64,000 bases of DNA from Haladaptatus sp. R4 (GTDB taxonomy: Archaea > Halobacteriota > Halobacteria > Halobacteriales > Haladaptataceae). The notes under the pieces were generated by a model, which had not been told where the DNA came from, did not search any database, and worked only from the letters and a program-made list of their open reading frames with translations. Of this stretch, positions 35,866 through 45,200 are shown piece by piece (the first letter of the stretch is position 1; every line of letters starts with the position of its first letter). The position numbers were made by a program, and so were the translations under genes. Where the stretch lies: NCBI RefSeq assembly GCF_001625445.1, contig NZ_LWHG01000011.1, forward strand, positions 682,001 to 746,000, written 5' to 3'.

Positions 35866-37086
35866 ATGTCCGACGAATCCGGAGACTCCCCGAAATTCGA
35901 AACGATGGCGGTGACGCACGCGGAACAACCGCCCCACCACGAACGAGCAGGCGACGTGACGATGCCGATTCACCTCGCATCGACGTACGAGGCGGGCGGT
36001 ATCGACCCGGACGTGGGTCTCGAGGATTTGGATCCCGACGAGAACCAGTATCTCTACTCGCGTCTCGCCAACCCGACCCGCAATGCGCTGGAACACCGAC
36101 TTGCGGCGCTCGAAGGCGGCGACTACGGGATGGCCTTCGCCTCCGGAACCTCCGCAATCGTCGCCACCATCACGGCGTCGGTTCGGCCCGGCGACCACGT
36201 CGTCGCGTTCGACGACCTGTACGGCGGCACCAAGACGATGCTCAAGGAGTTGTTCCGCGAGCGCCTCGACGTGGCCGTGGATTTCGTGGACGCCCGGGAC
36301 ACCGACGCCGTCTCCGACGCCGTCCGGGACGATACCGCTCTCATCTGGATGGAGACGCCGACGAACCCCCTGCTCCGACTCTGTGACATCGAAGCCATCG
36401 CCTCCATCGCCGAGTCCGTCGATGCGACCCTCGGCGTGGACAACACCTTCCTCTCGCCGTACTTCCAGCAGCCACTGGAACTCGGCGCCGATGTGGTCGT
36501 CCACAGCACGACCAAGTACCTGAACGGCCACAGCGACTCCATCGGCGGTGCCGTCATCACGGACGACGCCGACCTCGCCGACGAAATCGGCTTCCTCCAG
36601 CAGGTCGGCATGGGCAACATGCTCGCGCCGTTCGACGCCTTCCTCACCCTCCGCGGGTTGAAGACGCTCCCGCTCCGGATGCGTCAGCACGAGTCCAACG
36701 CCGCCGAAATCGCCGCGTACCTCGACGAACACGACGCGGTCTCGACGGTGTACTACCCCGGACTCGAATCCCACCCGCAGTACGAACTCGCCCAGCATCA
36801 GATGGACGGCGGCGGTGGCGTCCTCTCGTTCGAAATCGACGGCGGCCTCGAAACCGTGGAGCGCTTCGTCGCCGAACTGGAGGAGTTCCCGCTGGCCGTC
36901 AGTCTGGGCGGCGTCGAATCGCTCATCGAGCACCCGGCCAGCATGACCCACGCGCCGCTGACGCCGGAGGAACGTGAGGAAATCGGCATCTCGGATTCGT
37001 TGTTGCGCGTGTCCGTCGGCGTGGAACACCCGAAGGACCTCATCGCCGACCTGGAGTCGGCCTTCGAAGCGCTAGAATCGCGTTAG
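35866..37086 (+). CDS. Cystathionine gamma-synthase/lyase family PLP enzyme
   Basis: A 406-aa Cys/Met-metabolism enzyme. PLP sites are present: the opening HLASTYEAGG region, YSRLANPTRNALEHRLAALE (about residues 65-84), the Schiff-base lysine in HSTTKYLNGHSDSIGGA (about 209-225), and the C-terminal SLGGVESLIEHPASMTH (about 346-362). It forms or breaks cystathionine, or is a methionine gamma-lyase-like enzyme; family members cannot be separated by motif alone. ATG 35866. Its last 4 nt overlap the convergent small membrane protein gene. Confidence 0.93.
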   Translation: MSDESGDSPKFETMAVTHAEQPPHHERAGDVTMPIHLASTYEAGGIDPDVGLEDLDPDENQYLYSRLANPTRNALEHRLAALEGGDYGMAFASGTSAIVATITASVRPGDHVVAFDDLYGGTKTMLKELFRERLDVAVDFVDARDTDAVSDAVRDDTALIWMETPTNPLLRLCDIEAIASIAESVDATLGVDNTFLSPYFQQPLELGADVVVHSTTKYLNGHSDSIGGAVITDDADLADEIGFLQQVGMGNMLAPFDAFLTLRGLKTLPLRMRQHESNAAEIAAYLDEHDAVSTVYYPGLESHPQYELAQHQMDGGGGVLSFEIDGGLETVERFVAELEEFPLAVSLGGVESLIEHPASMTHAPLTPEEREEIGISDSLLRVSVGVEHPKDLIADLESAFEALESR

Positions 37087-37352
37087 AGGTACCAGAACAC
37101 CGCCATTCCGACGAGGAACGAAGCGGCGGCGAGGGCTAAAATCGCGAGTCGCTGTGCTACGCTCGCGGACTCCGGGTCCGCGACGCGGTTCGAGCCACGG
37201 AACTGCATGACGCCGATGGCGACGAGCGGTAGCCCGACAATCGAACCGAGTATCGCGTACGGCGAAACGAGAGTGGAACCGACGAGAAACGCGAGGGCCG
37301 TCGTGACACCGATGATGATGGACCCGATTCCCCGCTTTTGATGTCGTTCCAT
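37083..37352 (-). CDS. 89-aa two- to three-TM membrane protein
   Basis: MERHQKRGIGSIIIGVTTAL starts a strongly hydrophobic protein with three helices (about residues 9-25, 29-46 and 67-88). No family recognised; similar small membrane proteins are common in haloarchaea. ATG 37352. It ends within the final codons of the convergent cystathionine-type gene and is followed upstream by another membrane gene on the same strand, 24 nt away. Confidence 0.7.
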   Translation of the reverse strand: MERHQKRGIGSIIIGVTTALAFLVGSTLVSPYAILGSIVGLPLVAIGVMQFRGSNRVADPESASVAQRLAILALAAASFLVGMAVFWYL

Positions 37353-37376
37353 ACGTGAATTCCCCGTTCGAATCAG

Positions 37377-37856
37377 TTAGTCGTTCGGTTGTCTCGATGA
37401 CACCCGCTTCGAACCGAGTGCACCGGTGAGGACACCAACCAGCAACAGACAGACGACCGTTCCGGCGAGGACGGTGATGTCGCTGTCGGCGACGAGCCAT
37501 TTTCCGAGTTCCGCGACCAGTCCGTCGCCCCCGACGAACAACGCGGACCCTCCCGCGAGAATCACGAGCGATATGGCGGCGGTGAGCAGTCCGTGAACCC
37601 CACCGCGAACCGAATTACCCCCGGCGAATTTCCCCGTGACGTAGCTACCGACCGGAAACGCCAGCGTGCTGGCCAGGGCCGCCGCGCCGAACAGCGTGTC
37701 GAACACGCCGACGAGCACGAGGAGCGCGGGAACGAGATGTGCTCCCAGCGTGATGATCAGTCCGACTGCGACCGCCCCGCCGTCGATTCGGGACGGTGCC
37801 GACGGCCGACTCTTCGCCCGGCGAACCCTGGTCAACGGCGGGTCGTCGTCGCTCAT
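37377..37856 (-). CDS. Four-TM membrane protein, possibly DUF5518-like
   Basis: A 159-aa protein. A basic cytoplasmic N-terminus (VRRAKSRPSAPSR) is followed by four hydrophobic segments, including GGAVAVGLIITLGAHLVPAL, GAAALASTLAFPVG and VLAGTVVCLLLVGVLTGALG. The glycine-rich helices with a YVTGKFAGGNSVRGGVHG loop resemble haloarchaeal small membrane proteins that keep a conserved Gly-Gly pair at helix ends. Function unknown. Likely first gene of a two-gene unit with 37083-37352. Confidence 0.75.
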   Translation of the reverse strand: MSDDDPPLTRVRRAKSRPSAPSRIDGGAVAVGLIITLGAHLVPALLVLVGVFDTLFGAAALASTLAFPVGSYVTGKFAGGNSVRGGVHGLLTAAISLVILAGGSALFVGGDGLVAELGKWLVADSDITVLAGTVVCLLLVGVLTGALGSKRVSSRQPND

Positions 37857-37938
37857 TCGTCATCCCCCCGTTCGATGGTCGGTTCCGTCCATACTATCGA
37901 ATCGTTCGCTATCCCTCAAAAACGCTTGGCTCCGGAGA

Positions 37939-38904
37939 TTACGCCGATTTCGCGTCCGTCAGTCGTTTGAACTGGTCGTCGGTGAGCGACACCTCGGTCG
38001 CGGCGAGGTTCTCGTCCAACTGTTCGACGGTTCGTGCGCCGATGATGGGTGCGGTGACGGCGTCGTGTTCGAGCAACCACGCGAGGCTGACCTTCGCGGG
38101 CGTCGTCCCGATTTCGTCGGCCACTTCTTCGACGACGTCCAGCACGTCGAAGTTCTCCTCGGTGAGGTAACTGTCACGGAACTGCTGGTCGGTCGCACCG
38201 CGGGTGCCCGCCGCCGGTTCCTCGTCGCGTTCGTACTTGCCGGTCAGGAAGCCACCGGCCAGTGGCGACCACGGAATGATACCCATGTCGTACTCCTCGC
38301 ACATCGGGATGTAGTTCGGTTCGGTTTCCCGGTTGACGAGGTTGTAGCGGGGCTGTGCGAGGCGGAACGGCTCGTACTCCATCTCGTTGGCCTTGACGAC
38401 CTTCCACGCGTTGGGTTCGAGCGTCGAGGTGCCGAGATAGTTCACTTTCCCGTCGCGGACGAAGCCATCGAGCGTCCGCATGAACTCGTCCGCGGGCGTG
38501 TCGTCGTCCCAACGGTGGATGTAGAGCAGGTCGACGTAGTCGGTGCCGAGGCGGTCCAGAATGAGGTCCATCTGTCGTCGCAGGTGCTTCCGGGAGAGAC
38601 CGCGGCCGTTCGGGTCGTCCTTCCGGGTCGGCCAGTATATCTTGGACGCGATGACGAAGTCCTCGCGGTCGCGGTCGGCGAGCCAGTTGCCGATGTATCG
38701 CTCGCTTTCCCCGTTGCCGTACATGTCGGCGGTGTCGATGAAGTTCCCGCCCGCGTCGGCGTAAGCGTCGAGCAGTTCGTGAGCACGGTCCTCGTCGATT
38801 TCGACCTCGCCTTCGTCGTTTTCGTGACCGAATCGCCACGTTCCAAACGCGATTTCGCTTACTTTCGTTCCGGTGTTCCCTAGCGATACGGTTTCTAGCT
38901 CCAT
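37939..38904 (-). CDS. Aldo/keto reductase
   Basis: A 321-aa NAD(P)-dependent TIM-barrel oxidoreductase. The catalytic tetrad region is DTADMYGNGESERYIGNWL (Asp and Tyr, about residues 58-76), the lysine lies in VIASKIYWPT (about 84-93) and the histidine in LLYIHRWDDDTP (about 125-136). The C-terminal cofactor part contains PIIGARTVEQLDENL (about 291-305). Closest in style to the voltage-gated K+ channel beta/YajO-like AKR group. Substrate unknown. Start ATG 38904, monocistronic. Confidence 0.93.
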   Translation of the reverse strand: MELETVSLGNTGTKVSEIAFGTWRFGHENDEGEVEIDEDRAHELLDAYADAGGNFIDTADMYGNGESERYIGNWLADRDREDFVIASKIYWPTRKDDPNGRGLSRKHLRRQMDLILDRLGTDYVDLLYIHRWDDDTPADEFMRTLDGFVRDGKVNYLGTSTLEPNAWKVVKANEMEYEPFRLAQPRYNLVNRETEPNYIPMCEEYDMGIIPWSPLAGGFLTGKYERDEEPAAGTRGATDQQFRDSYLTEENFDVLDVVEEVADEIGTTPAKVSLAWLLEHDAVTAPIIGARTVEQLDENLAATEVSLTDDQFKRLTDAKSA

Positions 38905-38970
38905 ATCGCATCGTATTCGTGCGTGACGGTTAAATCGAGCGAAGGAAGGCGGCTAGCCGAGCAGAACGGC

Positions 38971-39040
38971 AGGGACCGGAGGGCGACAGCGGGGACCGGA
39001 GGGCGACGACGGGGACCGAAGAGCGACAGCGGGGACTCGA
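38971..39040. repeat. Short tandem repeat, 20-bp period
   Basis: The unit (a/g)GGGACCGGAGGGCGACAGC is repeated three times at 38971, 38991 and 39011 with few changes, then half a unit at 39031. Noncoding, between the aldo/keto reductase start and a small membrane gene. Copy number probably varies between strains. Confidence 0.7.
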
Positions 39041-39061
39041 ATGGGGCGGACGAGTGGTCTG

Positions 39062-39325
39062 TTACTTCCGTCCGTACGCGTGTCCGATGAGGAGGGAGAC
39101 GACGTTACAGCCAAGCAGGCATAAGAAGGCGGTCATCTCTGCGTCAGAGAGACCATTCAGGAGTAAAACGAAATAGCAGAACGGAAAGACGACTGCCGAC
39201 CAGAAGCCAACGAACTGGATCGGCGTCGTCAGCGAATGCTCGTTGAATCGCGCGTGCAGTGCGGTGAGTTTCCGGCGGCCGACGGCGAACGACTCGCCAT
39301 CGTCCTTGTAGGTTGTTCCCGACAT
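39062..39325 (-). CDS. 87-aa membrane protein, paralog of 40713-40970
   Basis: The C-terminal half (about residues 33-84) holds two helices and reads TPIQFVGFWSAVVFPFCYFV ... GCNVVSLLIGHAYGRK. The identical layout appears in the gene at 40713. The N-terminal part is charged and variable. Haloarchaeal family of unknown function. ATG 39325. The two paralogs flank the ZIP transporter gene on the same strand. Confidence 0.78.
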   Translation of the reverse strand: MSGTTYKDDGESFAVGRRKLTALHARFNEHSLTTPIQFVGFWSAVVFPFCYFVLLLNGLSDAEMTAFLCLLGCNVVSLLIGHAYGRK

Positions 39326-39544
39326 GGTAGCACACCCGTGCCCGGCTAAATCGTAGACGAGATACCCCTTATAACGGGCAGAGCGTTAGGATGGATTCAC
39401 ACCGTTTACCGTTGATGAACGGACCTGTCTATTCCCCTCTAACTCCCTCCAATCGTCCTATTTGATTTAAAATCGTTTTTGAACCGGTCTGAGAAACCGC
39501 GTTTTTGTGAAGGACCGTATCAGTGGACAGGTTTGCATCAGGGT

Positions 39545-40351
39545 TCAGATGAACGCTAGCGGGAGCATCAACAGAACGCCGAGGGTGAGCCCTGAAACCA
39601 GTTCGCGGTGTCCATCCCCCGGTAGGCTCTGCCCGACTTCGAGCGCTTCGGGGATGAACTCCGAGAGGACGAGGTAAATCATGGCACCCGCGGCGAATCC
39701 GAAACCCATCGGAAGGAACCCGCGTGCGCTACGCACGAAGTAGAAGGCGATGACCGCACCGATCGGTTGCGGAAGGCTGGAAAAGACCGACCACCAGACC
39801 ATCCGCCACTTTCCCACGCCCATCGCGTTGAGCGGGATGGAAATGGCGACCCCCTCCGGGATGTTGTGAATCGAGATGGCAGCGGTCATGAAGATGGCGA
39901 GCAGGGGGATCACGAATCCGTCGAAGTGGTAGCCGCCTTGGAATCCGAGGTCCGCGAACGAGACGCCGATGGCGACACCTTCCGGAAAACTGTGGACGGT
40001 GAGAACGCCGAGGATGAGGACGAGTTTCTTGAAATCCGCCTCTTCGTACTTCTTCGGGTTCACGTCCGCTCCGGAGATTACGTAGTCGCTGACGACGACG
40101 AGTGCGACGCCGACCAGTAATCCGATGACGACGCCCTGTACGCTGCCGCCGTTTGCACTCGATAACCCTTCGGAGATAAGCCCGAAGACGGATGCCGAGA
40201 CCATGATTCCCGATGCGAGTCCCCAAAGGACGACGTTCCAGCGGTCGTTCACCTCTCGGACGAGAAAGAACGGGAGCGCACCGATCCCGGTCGCCAGTGC
40301 CGTGATCAAGCCCGCGATGAACACCAACGTCAGATTCGCAAAGAGATCCAT
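39545..40351 (-). CDS. ZIP-family metal transporter
   Basis: A 268-aa transporter bringing divalent metals (probably zinc) into the cytoplasm or across to efflux. The two metal-binding helices are visible: LTVHSFPEGVAIGVS (about residues 116-130) and SIHNIPEGVAISIPLN (about 158-173), typical of the GufA/ZupT group, and eight hydrophobic segments fill the chain. ATG 40351, monocistronic on the minus strand. Regulation not visible. Confidence 0.93.
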   Translation of the reverse strand: MDLFANLTLVFIAGLITALATGIGALPFFLVREVNDRWNVVLWGLASGIMVSASVFGLISEGLSSANGGSVQGVVIGLLVGVALVVVSDYVISGADVNPKKYEEADFKKLVLILGVLTVHSFPEGVAIGVSFADLGFQGGYHFDGFVIPLLAIFMTAAISIHNIPEGVAISIPLNAMGVGKWRMVWWSVFSSLPQPIGAVIAFYFVRSARGFLPMGFGFAAGAMIYLVLSEFIPEALEVGQSLPGDGHRELVSGLTLGVLLMLPLAFI

Positions 40352-40484
40352 ACTTCGGGTAGGTACTCGATGCGGTTAATAGTTATCATCCTAGTTACCA
40401 TTTTTTGGTGGGCCTAAACTCTATCGGGCTATTGTGGGAACAACAGTTTAAGAATAGGAAAAATTACTTTCGTCATTCTCGGAT

Positions 40485-40607
40485 ATGTCTCGTCAAGCGA
40501 AGTTCCTCGGAGGCAAAAAACGAGTGACCGACGACGAGAATCGATGGCGAACCGATGGCGAACCGTCGGAAGATATCCGGAGTATCGAGACGAAGCCGGG
40601 AAAATAG
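40485..40607 (+). CDS. 40-aa charged micro-protein (tentative)
   Basis: ATG 40485 opens MSRQAKFLGGKKRVTDDENR and ends SIETKPGK at 40607. It follows an A/T-rich block (TTTAAGAATAGG, 40448-40459) at a promoter distance. Inside, GATGGCGAACC is directly repeated. The strong charge and short length fit haloarchaeal small proteins, but no family is recognised and chance cannot be excluded. Confidence 0.35.
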   Translation: MSRQAKFLGGKKRVTDDENRWRTDGEPSEDIRSIETKPGK

Positions 40608-40712
40608 AATGTCGGGGAGTGGGGGCGTAGATTCAGGGCGTGAAACCGGGGGGTGTTGGCACGGGGTTGGTGTCCCGATGCAGGGGACACGGGCGATTCG
40701 TGTTCGTCGTCC

Positions 40713-40970
40713 TCAATCGCTCTTGTAGCCGTGGCCGACGAGCATCGCGACGAGGTTGAGCACGAGGAGCGGGCCGAGCGCGTCGATGGAGGGGGCGAAG
40801 CGGCTCCCGTAGAGCAGGGGGAGGTATCCGAACGGAAGCGCGACCGCCGACCAGAAGCCGACGAATTGGACCGGGGTGAGGAGTTTTTTCACCGCCGTCC
40901 CGACGCCGCGCTGGTCGGGGAATTCGAAGTTCGATGCGCGTTCGTTCCGTAGCGTTGGAGGACTGGACAT
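40713..40970 (-). CDS. 85-aa membrane protein, paralog of 39062-39325
   Basis: Two-helix protein with TPVQFVGFWSAVALPFGYLP and a C-terminal LLVLNLVAMLVGHGYKSD, matching the 39062 gene closely in the hydrophobic core but not in the charged N-terminus. ATG 40970. Function unknown. The gene lies on the far side of the ZIP gene from its relative. Confidence 0.78.
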   Translation of the reverse strand: MSSPPTLRNERASNFEFPDQRGVGTAVKKLLTPVQFVGFWSAVALPFGYLPLLYGSRFAPSIDALGPLLVLNLVAMLVGHGYKSD

Positions 40971-41325
40971 GATTTCTCCGGGATGTATTTCTCTCTATGA
41001 CTGGAGGGGACATATAACAGGTCGAGAGTAAACAGAAATTCACGACATTTCACCCGCCTCTGTCGATTTAGCGACGTTTCATAACGGCTTCAAAATTCCT
41101 TAGACCTTTTAATATTCGATTAGAACCCATATCATCGATCTGGTAGTGTATGGATCAGTTATTGACATTCTCGGCTATCTTGACTGATTCATTCTGTGTC
41201 GGATCGAATTACATTTCTTCCCGATTGGTCGCGTACTGATCATTGGTCGCTCTCCGCGCCGTTCCAAAATCGGATCCCATTCGGGCGGCGGAGGAGGGAC
41301 GGGAGAATCGTGGTCGATCGCTTCG
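40971..41325. other. Gap with no gene seen
   Basis: The left part includes the promoter of 40713-40970; 41090-41220 is A/T-rich. No reading frame with family features. The region ends at the stop of the FilR1-type regulator. Confidence 0.5.
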
Positions 41326-42207
41326 TTACCGTTCGAAGTTCGGGAGCATCTCCACCCGATGGCCGTCCTCCCGTCGTGTCTCGTACGTGTTCGTTGCCCA
41401 CTCGATCAAATCAGTACTTTCGCCGTCGAGACACGCCCGTACGTTTCCGAGGTCGTCGAACACGCACACCAGAACCCGTTCGCCGTCGAGGATCAACACA
41501 CCGAACGGGAGTTCCCCCGCGACGCTGTGGAGGTCGAAGTCATCGATCGATTCGGCGGGTTTCAGTTCCGTGGAGCGCTCCATGGACGATCTGAGGCTCT
41601 CTTCGGAGACGACGAGTTCCGTTCGTGCCCCGTTATCGAGGAGTTGCCGACCGGCGTCGGCGAACAGGGGACTCATTATGGGCGTGAGTCCGCGAACCCG
41701 CTCGATCGATGGCGTCGTGAGCACGTCGATGAGGTACGTGATCGTTCGATACGGATCGCTTTTCGTCGACGCGACCATCGTCGCATACGTCGTCGCGTGT
41801 ATCGGAAACGGGTCTTCGGTGTCGCCGAGGTGCGTGAGAAACTCGTCGTACTCTTCGACCCACTCTATCGTTCGGATCAATTCCTCGTACGCGCCCAAAA
41901 CGAGTTCACCCGCTTCTGTAAGCCGGTATGCGCCATCGACACGCCGAATCCAGCCATAATCGGTGAACGTTCGGAGGGTTCGGTGCACGGTCGAACGCGA
42001 CATCGAAAGGGTGTCCGAGAGCGCCCCGACCGTTTCCCCATCCTCCTCGCGAAGCGCCTTGACGAGGCGGATTCGGTTCGACGAACTGGTGAGAAACGCG
42101 GCGGATTCGTACGACGTCATCCGTTTTCGAGACCCGTTCCTGCCGAGTAGTCCGTAGTGAGACCCGCCACTTGCTGCTGTTCGTTCCATGCCGCGTGTCG
42201 CATCCAT
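41326..42207 (-). CDS. Winged-helix transcriptional regulator, FilR1-like
   Basis: A 293-aa regulator. The winged HTH (about residues 34-100) includes AAFLTSSSNRIRLVKALR and SMSRSTVHRTLRTFTDYGWI, with wing VDGAYRLTEAGELVLGAY; the remaining 190 residues are the haloarchaeal FilR1-type sensor domain with TELVVSEESLRSSME and FGVLILDGERVLVCVFDD. Start ATG 42207 (MDATRGMERTA); an internal ATG near 42120 (MTSYESAAFL) would fit the family better. It is divergent from the large subtilase gene, which it may control. Confidence 0.85.
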   Translation of the reverse strand: MDATRGMERTAASGGSHYGLLGRNGSRKRMTSYESAAFLTSSSNRIRLVKALREEDGETVGALSDTLSMSRSTVHRTLRTFTDYGWIRRVDGAYRLTEAGELVLGAYEELIRTIEWVEEYDEFLTHLGDTEDPFPIHATTYATMVASTKSDPYRTITYLIDVLTTPSIERVRGLTPIMSPLFADAGRQLLDNGARTELVVSEESLRSSMERSTELKPAESIDDFDLHSVAGELPFGVLILDGERVLVCVFDDLGNVRACLDGESTDLIEWATNTYETRREDGHRVEMLPNFER

Positions 42208-42299
42208 CGACTGTGTGTGTCACGGTCCGCATCGCGTCTCAGATATCGAATTGATTGCATCGTCTGAAGTTTTATTCATTACATAGATATATATTAATT

Positions 42300-45200
42300 A
42301 TGTGTGGACATCGTTATGTGCTACACAAAAAACGGAAAATAATGGCACTCGCACTCGTTTGGGTGCTTCTGATTTCATGCAGTGCGCCGTTCGCCGGTGC
42401 CGCTGCAAGCGCACAGACCGAAAAAACGACCACGACTCTCGATACCCGGGGGACGTCGGTGGCCGATACGTCCGCCGCACCGATCGATCCGGCGCTGACC
42501 AAAGCCTCCGGAACGGTGACGGTCGTCGTGAGAATGGAGGAAGCGAATCCTTCGGTAAGCGCCGACCGTGCCGCCGCGATCGACACGCTCCGAACCCACG
42601 CGGAACGGAGCCAACGTCCGGTTCTCTCGTACGCGAAGCGACACCCGGACAGCGTGACAGTTCTCAACCGACTGTGGATCACCAACGCCGTCGTCCTTCG
42701 CGTCGACAAGAGTACCGTCGACCTGAAGAAGATCGCAATGATCGACGGCGTCACACAGTTACACGAGAACTTCGAACTCACGCTCCCGAAACCCGTCGAT
42801 TCCAGCGCGGACGACACACCGGTTGGGATGTACGGCGCGAACGCGTCCGACTCCGCCGAGTCGAGCGAGTACAACACCACCTACGGTCTCGACCAGATCA
42901 ACGCGACGGACGTTTGGGACGCCTACGGCACGAAAGGTACCGGCGTCAAGGTCGCGGTGCTGGACACCGGCGTTGACGTGGACCACCCGGACATCGACCT
43001 GTACACCGAAAACGAAAGCGACCCGACCTATCCCGGCGGATGGGCCGAGTTCGACAGCGACGGAAACCGCGTGCAGGGAAGCGTCCCGCACGACACCGAC
43101 ACGCACGGGACCCACACGAGCGGCACCGTCTCCGGCGGAAGCGCCAGCGGCGAATACATCGGCGTCGCCCCGAACGTCAGCCTCATGCACGGCCTCATCC
43201 TGCCCAGCGGGAGCGGGTCCTTTACCCAAGTCGCTGCGGGAATGCAGTGGGCGGTCGAACAGGACGCCGACGTCATCAGCATGAGTCTCGGCGCGACCGG
43301 GTACTACAGCCAGATGATCGACCCCGTTCGGAACGCCGAAGCGGCGGGTACCATCGTCGTCGCCGCTGCCGGAAACAGCGGCGAAGGGACGAGCGGGTCG
43401 CCCGGCAACGTGTACGAATCGTTCGCCATCGGCGCGTCGAACGAGAACCGCGGCATCGCGTCGTTTTCGAGCGGAGAGGAAGTCGATACCGCGAACGACT
43501 GGGGAAGCGACGCACCGGATTCGTGGCCGGATTCGTACGTCGTCCCCGACGTTTCCGCACCCGGAGTCGACGTGAAAAGCTCCGTCCCCGGTGGCGGCTA
43601 TGCGGAGTACTCTGGAACCTCGATGGCGACGCCACACACCGCCGGTGCGGTGGCGTTGATGATCGCCGCGGCGGGCGGTGACCTCCAACCGTCTCGGATT
43701 CGGTCCGCCTTCCGAGAGACGGCGACCAAACCCGAAAGCTGCTCCCCGAGTTGTTCGCCGCGCGACGGGAACGACACCCGGTACGGTGCGGGTATCATCG
43801 ACGTGAAGGCGGCGAGCGACCTCGTCGCACTCGAAAGCGGCATTACCGGAACGGTGACCAACCAAAGCGGAGCGCCCATCGCGGGGGCGTCCGTCTCCCT
43901 CGGAAACGGCCACTCGACCGTGACGAACGCGTCGGGCGGCTACACGCTCCTGGAGGAACCGGGGACGTACGACGTCACGGTCGATGCGTTCGGGTACCAA
44001 CCCACGACTGCGACGGTCGATGTCGAAAACGAGACGTTCACCGATCACGACGTCTCGCTGTCACCGGCACTCGGCGTTCGCCTCCTCGACGGCCAGTCTG
44101 ACGCGGTCGAAGGCGGGGATTCCGTCACCGTCACCGCCGCCGTCCGGAATCTGGACACGTACACCGCCGACCTCACCGGCGACTACGACACGGCCAACGC
44201 GACGCTGCTCGTCAACGGCGAGGAGCACCCGTTCGGCCAAGCCATCGACATGGACGGCTACTCCGGCGAACTCAACGTGACGGTTCGGACGAAATCCGGC
44301 ACCCACGGCTCGTTTTCGCTCGCCCACACCTTCGAAGGGATGGGTGACAGCGTCGAGAAAACGACCGGCCCGACGAACGTCTTCGAGGAGTTCACGACCA
44401 TCGCCGTGGTCGATTCGGACGAGGGCTACGGCGACCAAACCGCGGCCGCCCTCGATGCGTCGCTTCCCGCGAACTACCAGGTGACGGTCGTACAGGACGA
44501 GAACGCGATGGACGCCGTCGGCGAGTACGACTCGTTCGTCATGCAGGACTTCGACCCCGCGCAACTCGACGCACAAGCGTTCGTCGATGCGACGAACAGT
44601 CCGAGTACGGGTGTCGTCTGGCTCGAACAGTGGGGTGACGCGAGCGACACCGTCACGTCCCGGTCCGCCGCCGTGGGTGACCCGGCGAGTACGGACGACG
44701 AAGGGTTCGGTGCCGGAAACCCCTACTTCACCATCACGAAGTCGAGTCCCCTGTTCGAAGGTGTCGGGTCGGTCGGCGACAACGTCACCGTTCACACCGG
44801 AAGTTGGGGCGACCACGCGTGGTACAGCGGCTACAGCGGCACCACCGTCGCCACGGTCGGCGACGACGACGGCACCAAAGGGTCCGCCATCGGCGTGGAC
44901 CGACAGACCGGAACCGTGCTCGCGTCGTCTCTCGGTCGAACCTCCTACGTGGGGAACGACGACTACACCGAAGAAGCGGACCTGATCCTGGCGAACGCCG
45001 TGCAGTACGTGAGTACCGCCCCGGCGGTCGTCGTGAAATCCGGACAGCCACGGCACGTGAACCCCGGCGAGGAGGTGCAGGTGAACCTGTCCGTGAACCA
45101 ACTCCGCGATATCGAGGTCGATCTGAGCGAGAACTCTACGCTCTCGGAGGACGACCTCTCCCTCTACATCGACGGTTGGGGACCGCTCCCGTTCGGCCTC

